Source: Owenia fusiformis
Taxonomy: Eukaryota > Annelida > Polychaeta > Sabellida > Oweniidae
Direction: 5' to 3'
NCBI GenBank assembly: GCA_903813345.2
Contig: CAIIXF020000011.1
Span: 22,553,754 to 22,613,753 of the forward strand
Length of the DNA: 60,000 nt
Of the stretch, positions 52,501-55,918 are shown in pieces. Position numbers and translations under genes: made by a program. Within the stretch, counting starts at the first letter, position 1. Every line of letters starts with the position of its first letter. The notes below the pieces were generated by a model, which worked only from the letters and a program-made list of their open reading frames with translations, did no database searches and had not been told where the DNA came from.

Positions 52501-55500
52501 ACATCAACAAATGTTCCATTGTCTCCTTAAGCATCTACAAATATTCCATTGTCTCCCTAAGCATCAACACTTACACAAGTGTTGATCTCCCTGACGAGAA
52601 ATCAACAAATTTCTCATTGCGTGAATTTTAGGCCCAGCAGGTTGCAAGGTTCAACAGAAGTGATGTTGAGGCTCGACCAATCACAGATGATGCTGTAACC
52701 ATGACAACACAGGGAACTACAAGGTCGTATTCCTTCATCAACAGTCGTGTCGTGGCAGCAAGTATTGGCAAACTTCAAATCAAAAACCTTGTAGAACCAG
52801 TAGTGGCCTCTTTTAAACACATTGAAGAGGTAAATACAATTATATTTCTAAAGCTAGTATAGCTTCAGTGTTGAAATTATTTATTGAGGCAGAGTTATAA
52901 AATGTCTACATCAGACTCCCATTTGCGGGCCCATTTGTTGAGATACATGCTTGGAATGGAGTTATATCGCAGTTTGTAGTTTAAATAATATTTGATAAGA
53001 ACTTGATTAAGTAATTCAATTATTGTTCTTCACTGTTTGTATAATTCAGAATGATCTGCATGAAAATGATTTCAGTCCCATGACCTTAAAAAATCATGAC
53101 CAATTGGGATTGAATCTTGTAATATTGAACTGAGGAGTGAACCCAAATTAATGCATTTTTGAGAATGGTACATACGACTGAATTATTTTGTTTGCAATAT
53201 TTTAAAATCATGTTCTTTTACATATAGTAAACAATGCTTTATCTCAGTGGGTGCCAAATTTTACCTTTGCCTATTTTGTCAAAATAGGTCAATATTACAC
53301 CCTTTTGACAGGGTGCAAGAAGATTTTTAACAGGGCCGGGATGGCATTCACTTTTCAAATTTTCAAACATTGGTGCAGCATGAAGTTGTTCTTATACTGA
53401 AGTGATCACTTAGTGGATGATTAACCAATTAAAATTAAGTTTTGCATGTTGTTTAGAAATAACATGTTTAAGTTCATGTTTTATCTCATCATTGAGAAAT
53501 TAAATCAACACTCTTGAAATAAATCATGTTTATTAAAGATAGCATCATCAAGTGTTGATTTCCATTATTTAGGCCTTGTGCCTTTGAAGATTAGAATTAT
53601 TTTGATTACAATAAAGTTCATAGCCATTGTTTTTTATTTCCCAGTCCTTGTACACGATTGATGGAAAAGAACAGGTATTATGTGCACATGTTTTATATAT
53701 AGAACTATATTTTTTTATTTTATAACACGTCATATGAATGAGGTTCTTGTAAAATATGTATTTAAAACAAGACCCTTTAACATTTAACATTTTCTCAACA
53801 CTAATCATTTTAAGGTAGTTATACACATGGTGACCTAAATATGGATAATTGTTAAAATGTACATAATTGTTATCATTATTTTATATTTTAACTCTTGACT
53901 TCCCAGAGTGACGACATTTCTCGTCACCTTAGAAATGACCATAAAACCTAGAGTAACAAAATAATCTGTCACAAAATTGTTCTTTAAAATTGCTCTAATT
54001 TGAACAATTTTCATCCAATTTACACAAAATACATCTCATATTATGTAGAAATGATCTCTGGTTACATATCAATTACAGAGCCTGGGATTCAAGAGGTTAA
54101 AATGTTCATTACTCAAATATGTTCCATAACCAATCAAAACAGGTGTCATTGATTTGTTTTCTGGATGACATTATCCCATGTTGGGCTTAGTAGATAAGGG
54201 GATTGAGAGGATGTATTATATCCCAGTGTATAACTACCTTAATTATTTTGCATGGTCGCTTATATGTGTGCTCAGCTCAGAAATACAAAGTACCACATAC
54301 CTATGCATATTGGGCTATGGGTTTATACAATACAATCAGAATTTCACCTTAATCATTGTTATGTCATTGTTTTAATGTGATACAAGATCTTGAAAAGTTA
54401 GTTACTGTACACTAACTAGCCTATATTAAACATATATTTTTTCATTTATAAGTAAATAGCAATATTAACAAAATAAAGATGGCTCCATTAAATTCTTGCT
54501 TTGGCATATTGTCAGCTTAACACTATATATGCTTTTGAGCATGGCCTCATCTAATATGAACTGCATGCTGTGTGTTTTATAATTTTAATATTTTTTATAA
54601 CATATTTGCAATTTGAAATTTGATGTTTGTATGTAAAACACTGATTTGGCAGTAAAATTGTATAATTTATTTTATAGCTATTGTTCATTTTCTACTGTTG
54701 GATAATATTAGGTTGTCATTATGAAAAATAAAGAATAAAATAAAGACTGTTAAATAAGAATTCCAAAAGTATACAACAGCGGATTAGATAAAAATGGACT
54801 GTAAATTGGGATATCACTTTAATGCTAGCATAAAATGTGACATCACGGTACATTAGGAGTGAGTATGGTACCGTTGGAGTATTGCGCCATACAGTGTTCA
54901 CAGCACTGTATGGTATCATTTTAGTCTACAGTACCATATTTCACGGTACCATATTTCACAGTACCATTTCCAAAATGGTACCTTTGTTCCTCAATTTTGC
55001 TCACTTCTGAAGTACTTCTATCTTTTCCAAATATATAATACAAAAGATTTTAGTGAAAAACTATTCTTTCAGAAAGCAGAGACCCCAAGGTGCGTCTTCT
55101 GGGACTTTGACCTTAACGACAAGAATGGAGGGTGGTCAGAAGAGGGCTGTCGGGTACGGAGACATGTCCCTAATAACTTTACGGAATGTGAGTGTGATCA
55201 TCTCACAAACTTTGCTTTACTCATGGTAAGTGATCAATTTGTGTTGTTAGTATAGTTGCATAGTAAAACATTTTGTTTATTAAAGATATATTATTCCAGT
55301 TGGCTCATGTTTAATTCTTTCCTGTAGTTTGATGTTGCCTTTTTCATCCATATTCAATGATTGGGGAAGGGGGTGTTAGATATTGTTTCTCTTTATGTTT
55401 GATTATGGTTTGGGATAGTTGGGGTTTGTTTTCCTTATAACTGGGGTACACTTCGATGTTTCTTTTTCTTCCTGGGTTCTGTAACGATTTTTGTCCTTTC

Positions 55501-55918
55501 ATTTTGGCATTTGTGTGTACATATCCCTTGGGTTGATTATTTTGAACAGCTAGCCTTACTAAACACAATCCACCCACATTCAAAATAGAATTTGCTAAAT
55601 TTCATGGTTTCATAAGTTGCCTTGTATTTATTTTGTGTTGAAACTCTCATTAAAGGCCATGACAGCTACTTTTGGTGGTCATTACATCTTAGGCGCATGG
55701 AAACTGTACATGAATTGATTTCTCTTAGTAAGAGCCTAATATGTATAAATATTAAATACTGTTTGAAAAATCTCTCATGGACTTTCCCAGGATGTGTATG
55801 GCAACATTGGGCAGCTCAGTGAGGGGAATAAAATGGCGCTGTCGATAATTTCCTACATAGGATGTGGAATATCCCTGCTGGCCCTGACAGCCACTCTTCT
55901 GACATATTTAATCTTCAA
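10283..55918 (+). CDS. adhesion GPCR, LRR-LU-SEA-like-HormR-GAIN-7TM (multi-exon, 3' end outside window)
   Basis: This is the whole-gene call; the exons are listed separately. The predicted product, about 905 residues up to TM1, is a cell-surface receptor. Domains in order: signal peptide (1-22), LRR N-cap (30-84), four LRRs (85-181), LRR C-cap (to 234), Ly6/uPAR domain (235-327), SEA-like segment (328-455), HormR (456-566), linker and GAIN (567-850), GPS HL|T, TM1 (about 870-905). Adhesion GPCRs are cut at the GPS by the GAIN domain, and the released N-terminus of the C-terminal fragment acts as a tethered agonist. The four LRRs plus HormR recall the ADGRA (GPR124/125) layout. Here the Ig domain is absent and LU plus SEA-like parts sit in its place. 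Exon phases chain correctly except at one junction (36195/36223 to 37130). TM2-TM7 are not found before 60 kb. Confidence 0.8.
10752..10940. mobile_element. mini mariner-type MITE, CAGGGTGAGCCA ends
   Basis: The left end reads CAGGGTGAGCCAATAAAGGT. The right end, reverse-complemented, reads GGGTGAGCCAAAAAGGTAAC. TA dinucleotides flank both sides (10750-10751 and 10941-10942). The element is about 190 bp with no coding capacity. The same terminal word appears as solo ends near 6124 and 33005 and, diverged, at the ends of the 27592-28715 element. It lies in intron 1 of the receptor. Confidence 0.7.
11824..11905. repeat. small inverted repeat
   Basis: CAAGGAGGATTGG at 11824-11836 is exactly inverted at 11893-11905, with an AT-rich loop between. 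It could be a fold-back MITE remnant. Intronic. Confidence 0.7.
12005..12116. repeat. inverted repeat, TAGTCTTGCTTCAA ends
   Basis: TAGTCTTGCTTCAA at 12005-12018 is exactly inverted at 12103-12116. Pyrimidine-rich and purine-rich inner parts partly pair as well. A small MITE in intron 1 is the simplest reading. No target duplication was identified. Confidence 0.7.
12542..12613 (+). CDS. aGPCR exon 2: LRR 1
   Basis: A 72-bp exon, phase 2 in and 2 out, encoding one 24-residue repeat: NLLNNSLTNIPSEAFLGL followed by NRLQSL. The acceptor is TTGTTCCAG and the donor TT|GTGAGT. One-repeat-per-exon organisation with phase 2 is the classic arrangement of LRR receptors of the LGR, Slit and ADGRA type. 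Confidence 0.85.
12927..18371. mobile_element. 5.4-kb fold-back element: palindrome with ~180-bp tandem units in both arms
   Basis: The left arm (12927 to about 15815) and right arm (about 15815-18371) are imperfect reverse complements. The outer 1 kb shows it plainly: TAACTTAT..ACCATTTATTGCGCAG at the left end, the CCCCACCCCGGGAAAATAAT segment at about 13165 against its mirror near 18100, and the matching ORFs 13413-13604 and 17676-17867. Inside each arm a unit of about 180 bp recurs, marked by GTACAATATCAGGTCTGAAT. On the left it begins near 13682, 13865, 14044, 14227, 14403, 14583, 14820 and 14976. On the right it appears inverted near 16375, 16556, 16746, 17038, 17218, 17402 and 17586. 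Long arms built of direct repeats are the hallmark of foldback-type DNA transposons. No transposase frame is seen, and terminal duplications were not resolved. It occupies most of the intron between LRR 1 and LRR 2. Confidence 0.8.
15300..15669. mobile_element. 370-bp TTAA-flanked MITE inserted in the palindrome
   Basis: TTAA at 15296-15299 and 15670-15673 flanks a segment with inverted ends, AGGCAGAATCAGATCTA on the left and AGAGAGAATCAGATCTA (reverse complement) on the right. Joining the flanks at a single TTAA restores the surrounding ~180-bp repeat without a gap, so this is a clean insertion. TTAA target choice is typical of piggyBac-type transposases. The element itself has no coding capacity. 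Confidence 0.75.
18638..18709 (+). CDS. aGPCR exon 3: LRR 2
   Basis: A 72-bp exon, phase 2-2, encoding LLQDNFISDIRADSFLGL plus NQLTQL. The acceptor is TTTTCCAG and the donor TT|GTAAGT. The LxxNxI core and the F-LGL segment match the neighbouring repeats. Confidence 0.88.
18748..19063. repeat. cluster of two imperfect hairpins
   Basis: One inverted repeat has GCCAAGTAGAGTTTCAG at about 18751 and its mirror CTGAAAACTCTACTTGG ending near 18904. A second pairs TTATGTACGGTCGG..TTGGATATGGG (from 18928) with its mirror ending near 19063. Repeated CATATCTCCCG words fill the loops. The ORF 18777-19151 arises from this repeat and shows no protein signature. Confidence 0.65.
19987..20058 (+). CDS. aGPCR exon 4: LRR 3
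   Basis: A 72-bp exon, phase 2-2, encoding YLKNNTIREIKSRTFEHL plus PNLRKL. The acceptor is TTTTTCAG and the donor TT|GTAAGT. It contains one N-glycosylation sequon (NNT), on the variable side of the repeat. Confidence 0.88.
20284..22560. mobile_element. outer DNA element interrupted by the 20513-22325 element
   Basis: An 18-bp perfect inverted repeat (TTATTATATCACTGTCAT at 20284-20301, inverted at 22543-22560) brackets the inner element. Without the insert the outer unit would be about 465 bp. Its left half holds a long palindrome centred on CACGTG (20355-20392). It is non-coding. Target duplications were not resolved. Confidence 0.65.
20513..22325. mobile_element. 1.8-kb element of CGGGAG-type tandem repeats, TIR GCAGACTTGCCAACCT
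   Basis: GCAGACTTGCCAACCT at the left end is exactly inverted at the right end (AGGTTGGCAAGTCTGC). The 4-bp duplication ACAT flanks it (20509-20512 and 22326-22329). The interior near both ends is a degenerate array of about 30-60-bp units with the words ACGGGAGTTTTTACGG and GTAGATTT. A central 21080-21900 part lacks the array. The short ORF 21901-22140 is array-derived. Similar elements with these ends are, as I recall, widespread in animals, but I cannot confirm the family here. Confidence 0.75.
22596..22648. repeat. (GTAT)n microsatellite
   Basis: Imperfect GTAT/GTGTAT runs lie immediately upstream of the LRR 4 exon acceptor, separated from it by about 45 bp. Confidence 0.75.
22694..22765 (+). 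CDS. aGPCR exon 5: LRR 4
   Basis: A 72-bp exon, phase 2-2, encoding HLEDNFVKTIAGDAFVGS plus PKIEEI. The acceptor is TATTTTTAG and the donor AT|GTAAGT. The usual leucine after GDAF is replaced by serine, a conservative drift seen in last repeats before a C-cap. Confidence 0.87.
22992..23152 (+). CDS. aGPCR exon 6: LRR C-terminal cap
   Basis: A phase 2-1 exon of 161 bp. It shows the LRRCT signature: LRNNPLICYCNAKYLKDWW, then GARCIN and a final FGDCP, i.e. four cysteines in the order CxC...C...C. The cap closes the hydrophobic end of the LRR solenoid. The acceptor is TCATTCCAG and the donor AG|GTTTGC. Confidence 0.9.
23733..23827 (+). CDS. aGPCR exon 7: first half of Ly6/uPAR (LU) domain
   Basis: A phase 1-0 exon encoding PGWIQCYNCVNRTSDGEC then QQCASYQ. 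The start IQCYNC is the typical first beta strand of LU (three-finger) domains, with the CxxC pair. The second half lies 7.3 kb downstream at 31096-31279, and the two join exactly in phase. It contains one sequon (NRT). Confidence 0.85.
24051..24212. repeat. 81-bp tandem duplication
   Basis: The words CTGAAATTATAAGCTGTT, AAAGATTGAT and CAGCAAAATGACAC recur with a period of about 81 bp, two copies. The minus-strand ORFs here (23911-24202) follow from it. Confidence 0.7.
24247..24460 (+). pseudogene. decayed partial duplicate of the nested class A GPCR
   Basis: This stretch matches 25788-26015, the N-terminus to TM2 of the intact GPCR, over about 215 bp with long identical runs such as TTCATGTTCATAACAATG and GGTAATTTAATAGTACTC. 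It carries a stop (GGA to TGA, in TM1), a TGG to TTG change, a 10-bp deletion in the TM2 region, and no further match downstream. It is a 5'-truncated and 3'-truncated copy lying 1.5 kb upstream in the same orientation. Confidence 0.88.
24461..25428. other. intron interior, nothing recognised
   Basis: AT-rich sequence between the pseudogene fragment and the GPCR promoter. Short ORFs on both strands (24889-25185) overlap each other and share no recognisable motif. There is a weak repeat of TACTTATAGCATT-like words at 25020-25095. Confidence 0.4.
25430..25460 (+). promoter_or_regulatory. probable promoter of the nested GPCR: E-box and TATA box
   Basis: A perfect CACGTG E-box (25430-25435) is followed by TATATAAG at 25453-25460. 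A TATA box at this place predicts initiation near 25485-25490 and a 5' UTR of roughly 220 bp without introns. This supports the nested gene having its own promoter. It is inferred from sequence only. Confidence 0.5.
25712..27520 (+). CDS. intronless class A (rhodopsin-type) GPCR, orphan, 602 aa
   Basis: The start has a good context (AAGATGG). The N-terminus has sequons (NST, NNS) and no signal peptide. TM1 carries GNLIVLVVYY (N1.50) and TM2 LSGVDCF (D2.50). TM3 begins after LICKIF (C3.25) and ends with DRYYAVCHPLKF. TM6 has LSWTPFW, a CWxP variant with Ser for Cys. TM7 has NNAINPVLYSLM (NPxxY). Helix 8 ends with a cysteine pair, a possible palmitoylation site. The third intracellular loop is very long, about residues 245-505, charged and Ser-rich. 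TM4 lacks the usual tryptophan and TM5 lacks the usual proline. The general look is that of an amine/peptide receptor such as the CCK or orexin types, but the ligand cannot be told. The gene is nested in the intron that splits the LU domain of the adhesion GPCR, on the same strand. Confidence 0.93.
   Translation: MDRRKFEQSLETTTQLTMENSTSLPNMKYEEGLINLVLNNSYSEEAFVIKLFMFITMIVGGIGNLIVLVVYYMKTKKSIANYFMWILSGVDCFSCVILHPYVIAKLYMKFTQTSLICKIFDFMIHWNLSLQVNLLAAISIDRYYAVCHPLKFAGAFKRMVVLLSIVVVMATFGSIPILEFYGIRTITFKVNDVLYEAHLCHYSDVYDGTLSQSIFNMIVMTVYVMILTIISTMYGAVAKAAYKSRKRIGPTRNFELNATSSSSSGKKTEILSRSKISKGVSEEAQSSPTIRRRKSTSEFVFMENIEEKAEYKENDSMAEDMAENGDANADATFKKPVAHSIENESPTEQTTELDLLPRQLYITSHDVHVKYLHPLYHTRKKNSNKKKGLKRNDDKNVVIDDHKIGITLIPAPEIMGANIDECIPSTSSCTDINLPYDIAQREKELSEKLKKKHIPFTSKWNEYGGHIEKPPHATETQAGSDQQDAVAKVDKAYVRKDRTSKKHAIPSNGLKTAKLLFLVTVVFVLSWTPFWAMRLWFIVNSALFQRKSHTDKMLHDFFDHLFYLNNAINPVLYSLMHKAFVVDCKTCYRKLRNRLLNFSWRR
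27954..28190 (+). pseudogene. mariner transposase C-terminal remnant
   Basis: The frame shows the DDE-domain motifs of Tc1/mariner transposases in order: FQQDIASYHRS (normally QDNAPxH), then IDLDAWPPNSPDATYNVFDY (normally WPPxSPDLNPIDY), then TWSHLEEMV. The diagnostic Asn of QDN is Ile, and the third-acid region is altered. The upstream two-thirds of the gene is not open. Non-functional. Confidence 0.85.
28176..28181 (+). promoter_or_regulatory. candidate poly(A) signal for the nested GPCR, inside the mariner remnant
   Basis: This is the first canonical AATAAA I find downstream of the GPCR stop at 27520. A variant ATTAAA lies earlier, near 27733, also inside the element, and overlapping AATAAATAAA words lie near 28342. 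Use by the GPCR transcript is inference. Confidence 0.3.
28716..29274. other. intron interior, nothing recognised
   Basis: AT-rich DNA with a weak local repetition of GACGCAGT.TGTTAA.GTAAAT words at 28890-28980. No coding signature on either strand. Confidence 0.4.
29275..29518. mobile_element. short element with GCCAGGGG inverted ends
   Basis: The left end reads GGCGTAGCCAGGGGAGC and the right end, reverse-complemented, ATACGCCAGGGGCGAAGCC, so the core GCCAGGGG is inverted at the two ends. The interior has CCCCCCCCC and GCACCC..GCACCCACC runs. A related fragment occurs near 41727-41810. The overlapping minus-strand ORFs (29260-29623) are not genes. Confidence 0.5.
29811..30299. mobile_element. 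489-bp MITE with ~65-bp TIRs and GTTTC target duplication
   Basis: The arms start CACACCGGAATAACCTGAC and CACATCGGAATAGCCTGAC (reverse complement of the right end) and stay nearly identical for about 65 bp, including GGTAAAGTCAGATACCGTTG. The 5-bp duplication GTTTC flanks it at 29806-29810 and 30300-30304. The word CCGTTGTC recurs inside. The ORF at 30146-30421 reads through the right arm and is not a gene. Confidence 0.85.
31096..31279 (+). CDS. aGPCR exon 8: second half of Ly6/uPAR domain
   Basis: A phase 0-1 exon of 184 bp. It has a dense cysteine series (NSCETI, KQCQEGETC, RHCTGERWTKC) ending in STCCQTALCN. That matches the LU terminal hallmark CCxxxxCN, in which the last Asn is nearly invariant. 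With exon 7 it makes a domain of about 90 residues, normal for LU. LU domains occur in GPI-anchored proteins and TGF-beta-type receptors. I know of none in an adhesion GPCR. Confidence 0.88.
31580..32115. mobile_element. ~535-bp near-complete palindrome (fold-back MITE)
   Basis: The outer arms carry GTGATCCACTTGATTACGCT at about 31592 and the mirror AGCGTAATCGAGCGGATCAC at about 32082, then ACAAAATGTCGGAAC and its mirror. The inner arms carry AGAAGACAACAGAATCG..TTTAATTCCTCACTTA with the mirror at 31880-31915, around a small AACGG loop. Nearly the whole sequence can snap back. It lies in the intron after the LU domain. Confidence 0.8.
32116..33328. other. intron interior with a solo transposon end
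   Basis: Two overlapping plus-strand ORFs at 32104-32439 encode hydrophobic Phe/Ile-rich runs without recognisable domain structure. A solo TACAGGGTGAGCCA mariner-type end lies at about 33005. Nothing else is supported. Confidence 0.4.
33329..33432 (+). CDS. aGPCR exon 9: SEA-like segment, part 1
   Basis: A phase 1-0 exon encoding GFINEWFYNVTIYIQDEL, then a helix-like SKINSLAAEIIRV. A beta strand followed by an amphipathic helix at the start of a juxta-GAIN module fits the SEA (ferredoxin-like) fold known from some adhesion GPCRs (for example GPR116). No SEA cleavage motif is visible, so the assignment is tentative. The acceptor is ATTTGTAG and the donor GTG|GTAAGC. Confidence 0.75.
33590..34030. 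repeat. degenerate ~51-bp tandem repeat
   Basis: CTTGCATGAAAGTCT followed by TAATTT(C/A)TAAACACTTTTC and TTGAACATT recurs about seven or eight times with drift. Intronic minisatellite of low purity. Confidence 0.75.
34509..35680 (+). pseudogene. 5'-truncated LINE (non-LTR retrotransposon) 3' end
   Basis: Three consecutive frames together read like the C-terminal part of a LINE ORF2. The first contains FLTAAELGHKYDIV..LKYNSIITAIPQNW. The second, near 34775-35035, contains TNNKEVYKILL..KWQNKL..FFRIL. The third, 35045-35392, has a zinc-knuckle CSLCRSDIDTLEHGIYHC (CxxC...H....C). Stops and frame changes separate them. A roughly 120-bp 3' UTR with a C14 run and A-rich tail (to about 35680) follows. 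The layout resembles L1/Tx1-type elements, but I would not fix the clade. Confidence 0.8.
35943..36223 (+). CDS. aGPCR exon 10: SEA-like segment, part 2
   Basis: Phase 0 in. The exon encodes strand-helix-strand patterns: GIHVITISAISAW, ILQCDGVLKATVLA, then a helix MYHAWLKSL and DLDTINIDRDLGFAIERNG. The strongest donor (ATG|GTAAGAC, exon end 36195) leaves phase 1, but the next exon needs phase 2. A weaker donor AT|GTATTC, exon end 36223, gives the right phase and is used for this entry. The alternative is an undetected small exon between 36195 and 37130. An unpaired cysteine is present (LQCDG). Confidence 0.65.
36480..36722 (-). mobile_element. truncated copy of the TGTCACGC-rich element seen at 57073-57489
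   Basis: Read on the minus strand this matches the first ~240 bp of the 57073-57489 element: CAACTGTCCCGCAATTTGC, TTGTCACGCATTTGCTG and the repeated GTGACA/TGTCACG words. Only one end, AGGCTGTCCAACTGTCCC, is preserved. Intronic. Confidence 0.7.
37130..37348 (+). CDS. aGPCR exon 11: HormR domain, part 1
   Basis: Phase 2 in and out. After a lead (REEDAIYASIRTVPSEHTFF) comes the HormR signature: LCTANYTQDLKGVLYW, then GKEQFVHCPN and SLDVWASRK, with the final Cys completed across the splice. HormR domains sit directly before GAIN in many adhesion GPCRs and are not known to bind hormones there. The acceptor is ATCATGATAG and the donor TG|GTGAGT. Confidence 0.88.
38257..38369 (+). CDS. aGPCR exon 12: HormR domain, part 2 and start of GAIN
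   Basis: Phase 2-1. It encodes the last part of HormR, LQGPNKAVWDDANTVKC (W and final C), then a helix RTEDLANLADTVPNK that begins the GAIN A subdomain. The donor AG|GTATAG leaves phase 1, which matches three different downstream exons (39539, 48167, 50435). Confidence 0.88.
38370..39538. other. intron, nothing recognised
   Basis: AT-rich. No repeat with clear ends and no coding signature on either strand. The minus-strand ORFs at 39144-39415 overlap each other and lack motifs. Confidence 0.4.
39539..39603 (+). CDS. aGPCR alternative linker exon A
   Basis: A 65-bp exon, phase 1-0, encoding LSDISDPPIQNSHALVSEVTR after the split alanine. The acceptor is ATTGATAG and the donor CGA|GTAAGT. It ends in the same VTR as exon B (48167-48240) and fits the GAIN helix position just before VLENMVDSS of exon 50827. 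Being short, it could be a false exon, but the phase, ending and length all agree with B. Confidence 0.65.
39993..40421. repeat. 39-bp minisatellite, 11 apparently identical copies
   Basis: The unit begins ATCCCTAACTACATGTC and ends TTGATGTGTCTCACA. Eleven complete units run head to tail with no difference that I can see and with no spacers. Such purity means very recent expansion or strong homogenisation, or collapsed/expanded assembly. It lies in the intron between linker exons A and B. Confidence 0.95.
40549..40674. repeat. 126-bp hairpin MITE
   Basis: GAATGATTTGAAGTGCAATA at the left is exactly inverted at the right end. The arms extend about 55 bp (GGATATA.TCTGT.TCGA.AATT.TGTATTGG). AATACAG words continue to about 40800, which suggests a larger, decayed element. 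Confidence 0.8.
40800..46090. other. long intron, low-complexity and unassigned DNA
   Basis: No coding exon with a receptor-type signature is visible in this stretch. It holds a fragment like the GCCAGGGG element (41727-41810, CCCATAGCCAGAATTTTCC), a G12/C12 hairpin at 42541-42580, an (ATTAA)n run near 43463-43485, and A-rich DNA at 44950-45050. Small ORFs such as 45274-45486 and 45721-45930 show no motif. Confidence 0.4.
46091..46155. repeat. 65-bp inverted repeat
   Basis: ACGGACCAGTTG at the left is exactly inverted (CAACTGGTCCGT) at the right, around an AT-rich loop. A minute fold-back element or its remnant. Confidence 0.65.
46448..47301. repeat. 17-bp minisatellite, about 50 copies
   Basis: The unit is CCCCTTCTACCCTACAT with scattered single-base variants. 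Because 3 x 17 = 51, the array stays open in frame and yields a 319-aa ORF (46356-47315) made of a 17-residue repeat rich in P, S, T, L and Y. All codon positions vary alike, and no splice sites tie it to the receptor, so I treat it as a repeat and not a gene. Confidence 0.95.
47302..48166. other. intron, nothing recognised
   Basis: AT-rich, without clear repeats. The minus-strand ORF 47701-47979 has no recognisable motif and no supporting context. Confidence 0.4.
48167..48240 (+). CDS. aGPCR alternative linker exon B
   Basis: A 74-bp exon, phase 1-0, encoding NQSMGIFDHSEMQSASVV then LGQVTR after the split alanine. The acceptor is TTTTCATTATAG, which has a pyrimidine tract, and the donor AGG|GTAATA. 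It has the same phases and the same VTR ending as exon A. It can replace A between HormR exon 38369 and GAIN exon 50827. If A and B were both used in series, phase would break (0 out to 1 in), which points to mutually exclusive use. Confidence 0.65.
48428..48938 (+). CDS. alternative first coding exon: signal peptide and acidic, glycosylated ectodomain
   Basis: ATG 48428 (or 48434) opens a clear signal peptide, MLRKYTIKAYIITLLCLC, with a cleavage site after VKA. In-frame ATG 48380 lies upstream and is less suitable. About 145 residues follow, rich in Asp/Glu, with sequons NTT, NET, NST, NVT and NRT. The exon ends WATEFNCEG, like the tail of a HormR domain. The donor GAAG|GTAATT leaves phase 1 and joins exon C (50435). 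This provides the start of a short receptor isoform, or of a second gene that uses the same GAIN-7TM exons. Confidence 0.8.
48939..50434. other. intron, nothing recognised
   Basis: AT-rich. A degenerate repetition of words from the preceding exon (for example TTCCATGATTCCATCAAAACCCTGA and AATGACCTTGATAGATGATT at 49700-49765, against the exon text at 48740-48870) suggests a decayed partial copy of exon 48428-48938. This is by eye and uncertain. Confidence 0.4.
50435..50523 (+). CDS. aGPCR linker exon C (GAIN A helix)
   Basis: An 89-bp exon, phase 1-0, encoding NAESIMDTLANISKQAP then DFNHQDISYTVA. The LANIS..DI pattern is typical of the GAIN A subdomain helices. It aligns with the end of HormR exon 12 (NARTEDLANLADTVP) plus exon A or B, so it fills the same place for the short form. 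It is followed in phase by VLENMVDSS at 50827. Confidence 0.85.
50827..51138 (+). CDS. aGPCR exon: GAIN domain core 1
   Basis: A phase 0-0 exon of 312 bp, 104 residues. VLENMVDSSLSG, then VVSDCASVISDLLN, a helix SLRRLVQSVDTFLEEIPG, and the strand region PNFGLAVNDVNPTMFRGAVF. This pattern matches the junction of GAIN A helices with the first GAIN B strands (the usual 'n.al.v..v....f.g..f'). The GC content is locally higher than in the introns. The acceptor is ATCTTTTTAG and the donor AAG|GTAAGT. Confidence 0.9.
51592..52046. repeat. two-copy tandem duplication of ~200 bp
   Basis: 51592-51806 and 51874-52046 share long runs in the same order: ATATTGGAGACC, TCTTCACATTTCCATGG, TAACCATACAAAAGTGAT, GTGCTAATGAGTTAATCTGA, GAATTTGAAAAGA. 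The first copy has an extra short internal repeat. It lies just before the next GAIN exon. Confidence 0.85.
52081..52242 (+). CDS. aGPCR exon: GAIN domain core 2
   Basis: A phase 0-0 exon of 162 bp encoding 54 residues: VKVNFNGTSG, ADISLTLPKSIF, NQKIKFVVYQSDKFFS. SIxLP..lf and i.fvvy.n..lF are standard GAIN B strand motifs. The acceptor is TTGCGTTTCAG and the donor AGT|GTAAGT. It carries sequons NGT and NNT. Confidence 0.9.
52440..52600. repeat. degenerate ~37-bp repeat with TTGTCTCC words
   Basis: CCATTGTCTCC(T/C)TAAG followed by CATC(T/A)ACAA recurs about four times with drift in the short intron between two GAIN exons. Confidence 0.6.
52632..52829 (+). CDS. aGPCR exon: GAIN domain core 3
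   Basis: A phase 0-0 exon of 198 bp, 66 residues. NSRVVAASIGKLQIKNLVEP then VVASFKHIEE is an excellent match to the GAIN B motif 's.Vis.si......nl..pV...f.h'. The acceptor is GAATTTTAG and the donor GAG|GTAAAT. Confidence 0.92.
52830..55072. other. intron, no gene
   Basis: AT-rich. A 27-bp hairpin (CCATACAGTG..CACTGTATGG, 54887-54913) sits in a patch of repeated GGTACC/TACCAT words (54846-54982) that looks like a decayed MITE. Nothing else is supported. Confidence 0.45.
55073..55225 (+). CDS. aGPCR exon: GPS motif
   Basis: A phase 0-0 exon of 153 bp. The motif runs CVFWDFDL..GGWSEEGC..ECECDHLTNFALLM, with the two conserved tryptophans, the four cysteines and the cleavage triad HLT. Autoproteolysis between L and T would leave TNFALLM at the start of the membrane-bound fragment as the tethered agonist. 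All catalytic positions are intact, so the receptor should be cleavable. The acceptor is CTATTCTTTCAG and the donor ATG|GTAAGT. Confidence 0.97.
55226..55790. other. intron, nothing recognised
   Basis: The intron between the GPS and TM1 exons. The ORFs on the minus strand (55344-55583) and plus strand (55622-55822) overlap intron and exon and lack motifs. Confidence 0.5.
55791..55918 (+). CDS. aGPCR exon: TM1
   Basis: Phase 0 in and 2 out, 128 bp. It encodes DVYGNIGQLSEGNKMALS, then a transmembrane helix with YIGCGISLLALTATLL and YLIFK, close to the TM1 consensus of class B2 receptors ('ls.isyiGcgiSl..L..t...y'). The donor AA|GTAAGTG leads into an intron that runs past the window end, since no TM2-type exon is found before 60 kb. 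Confidence 0.93.
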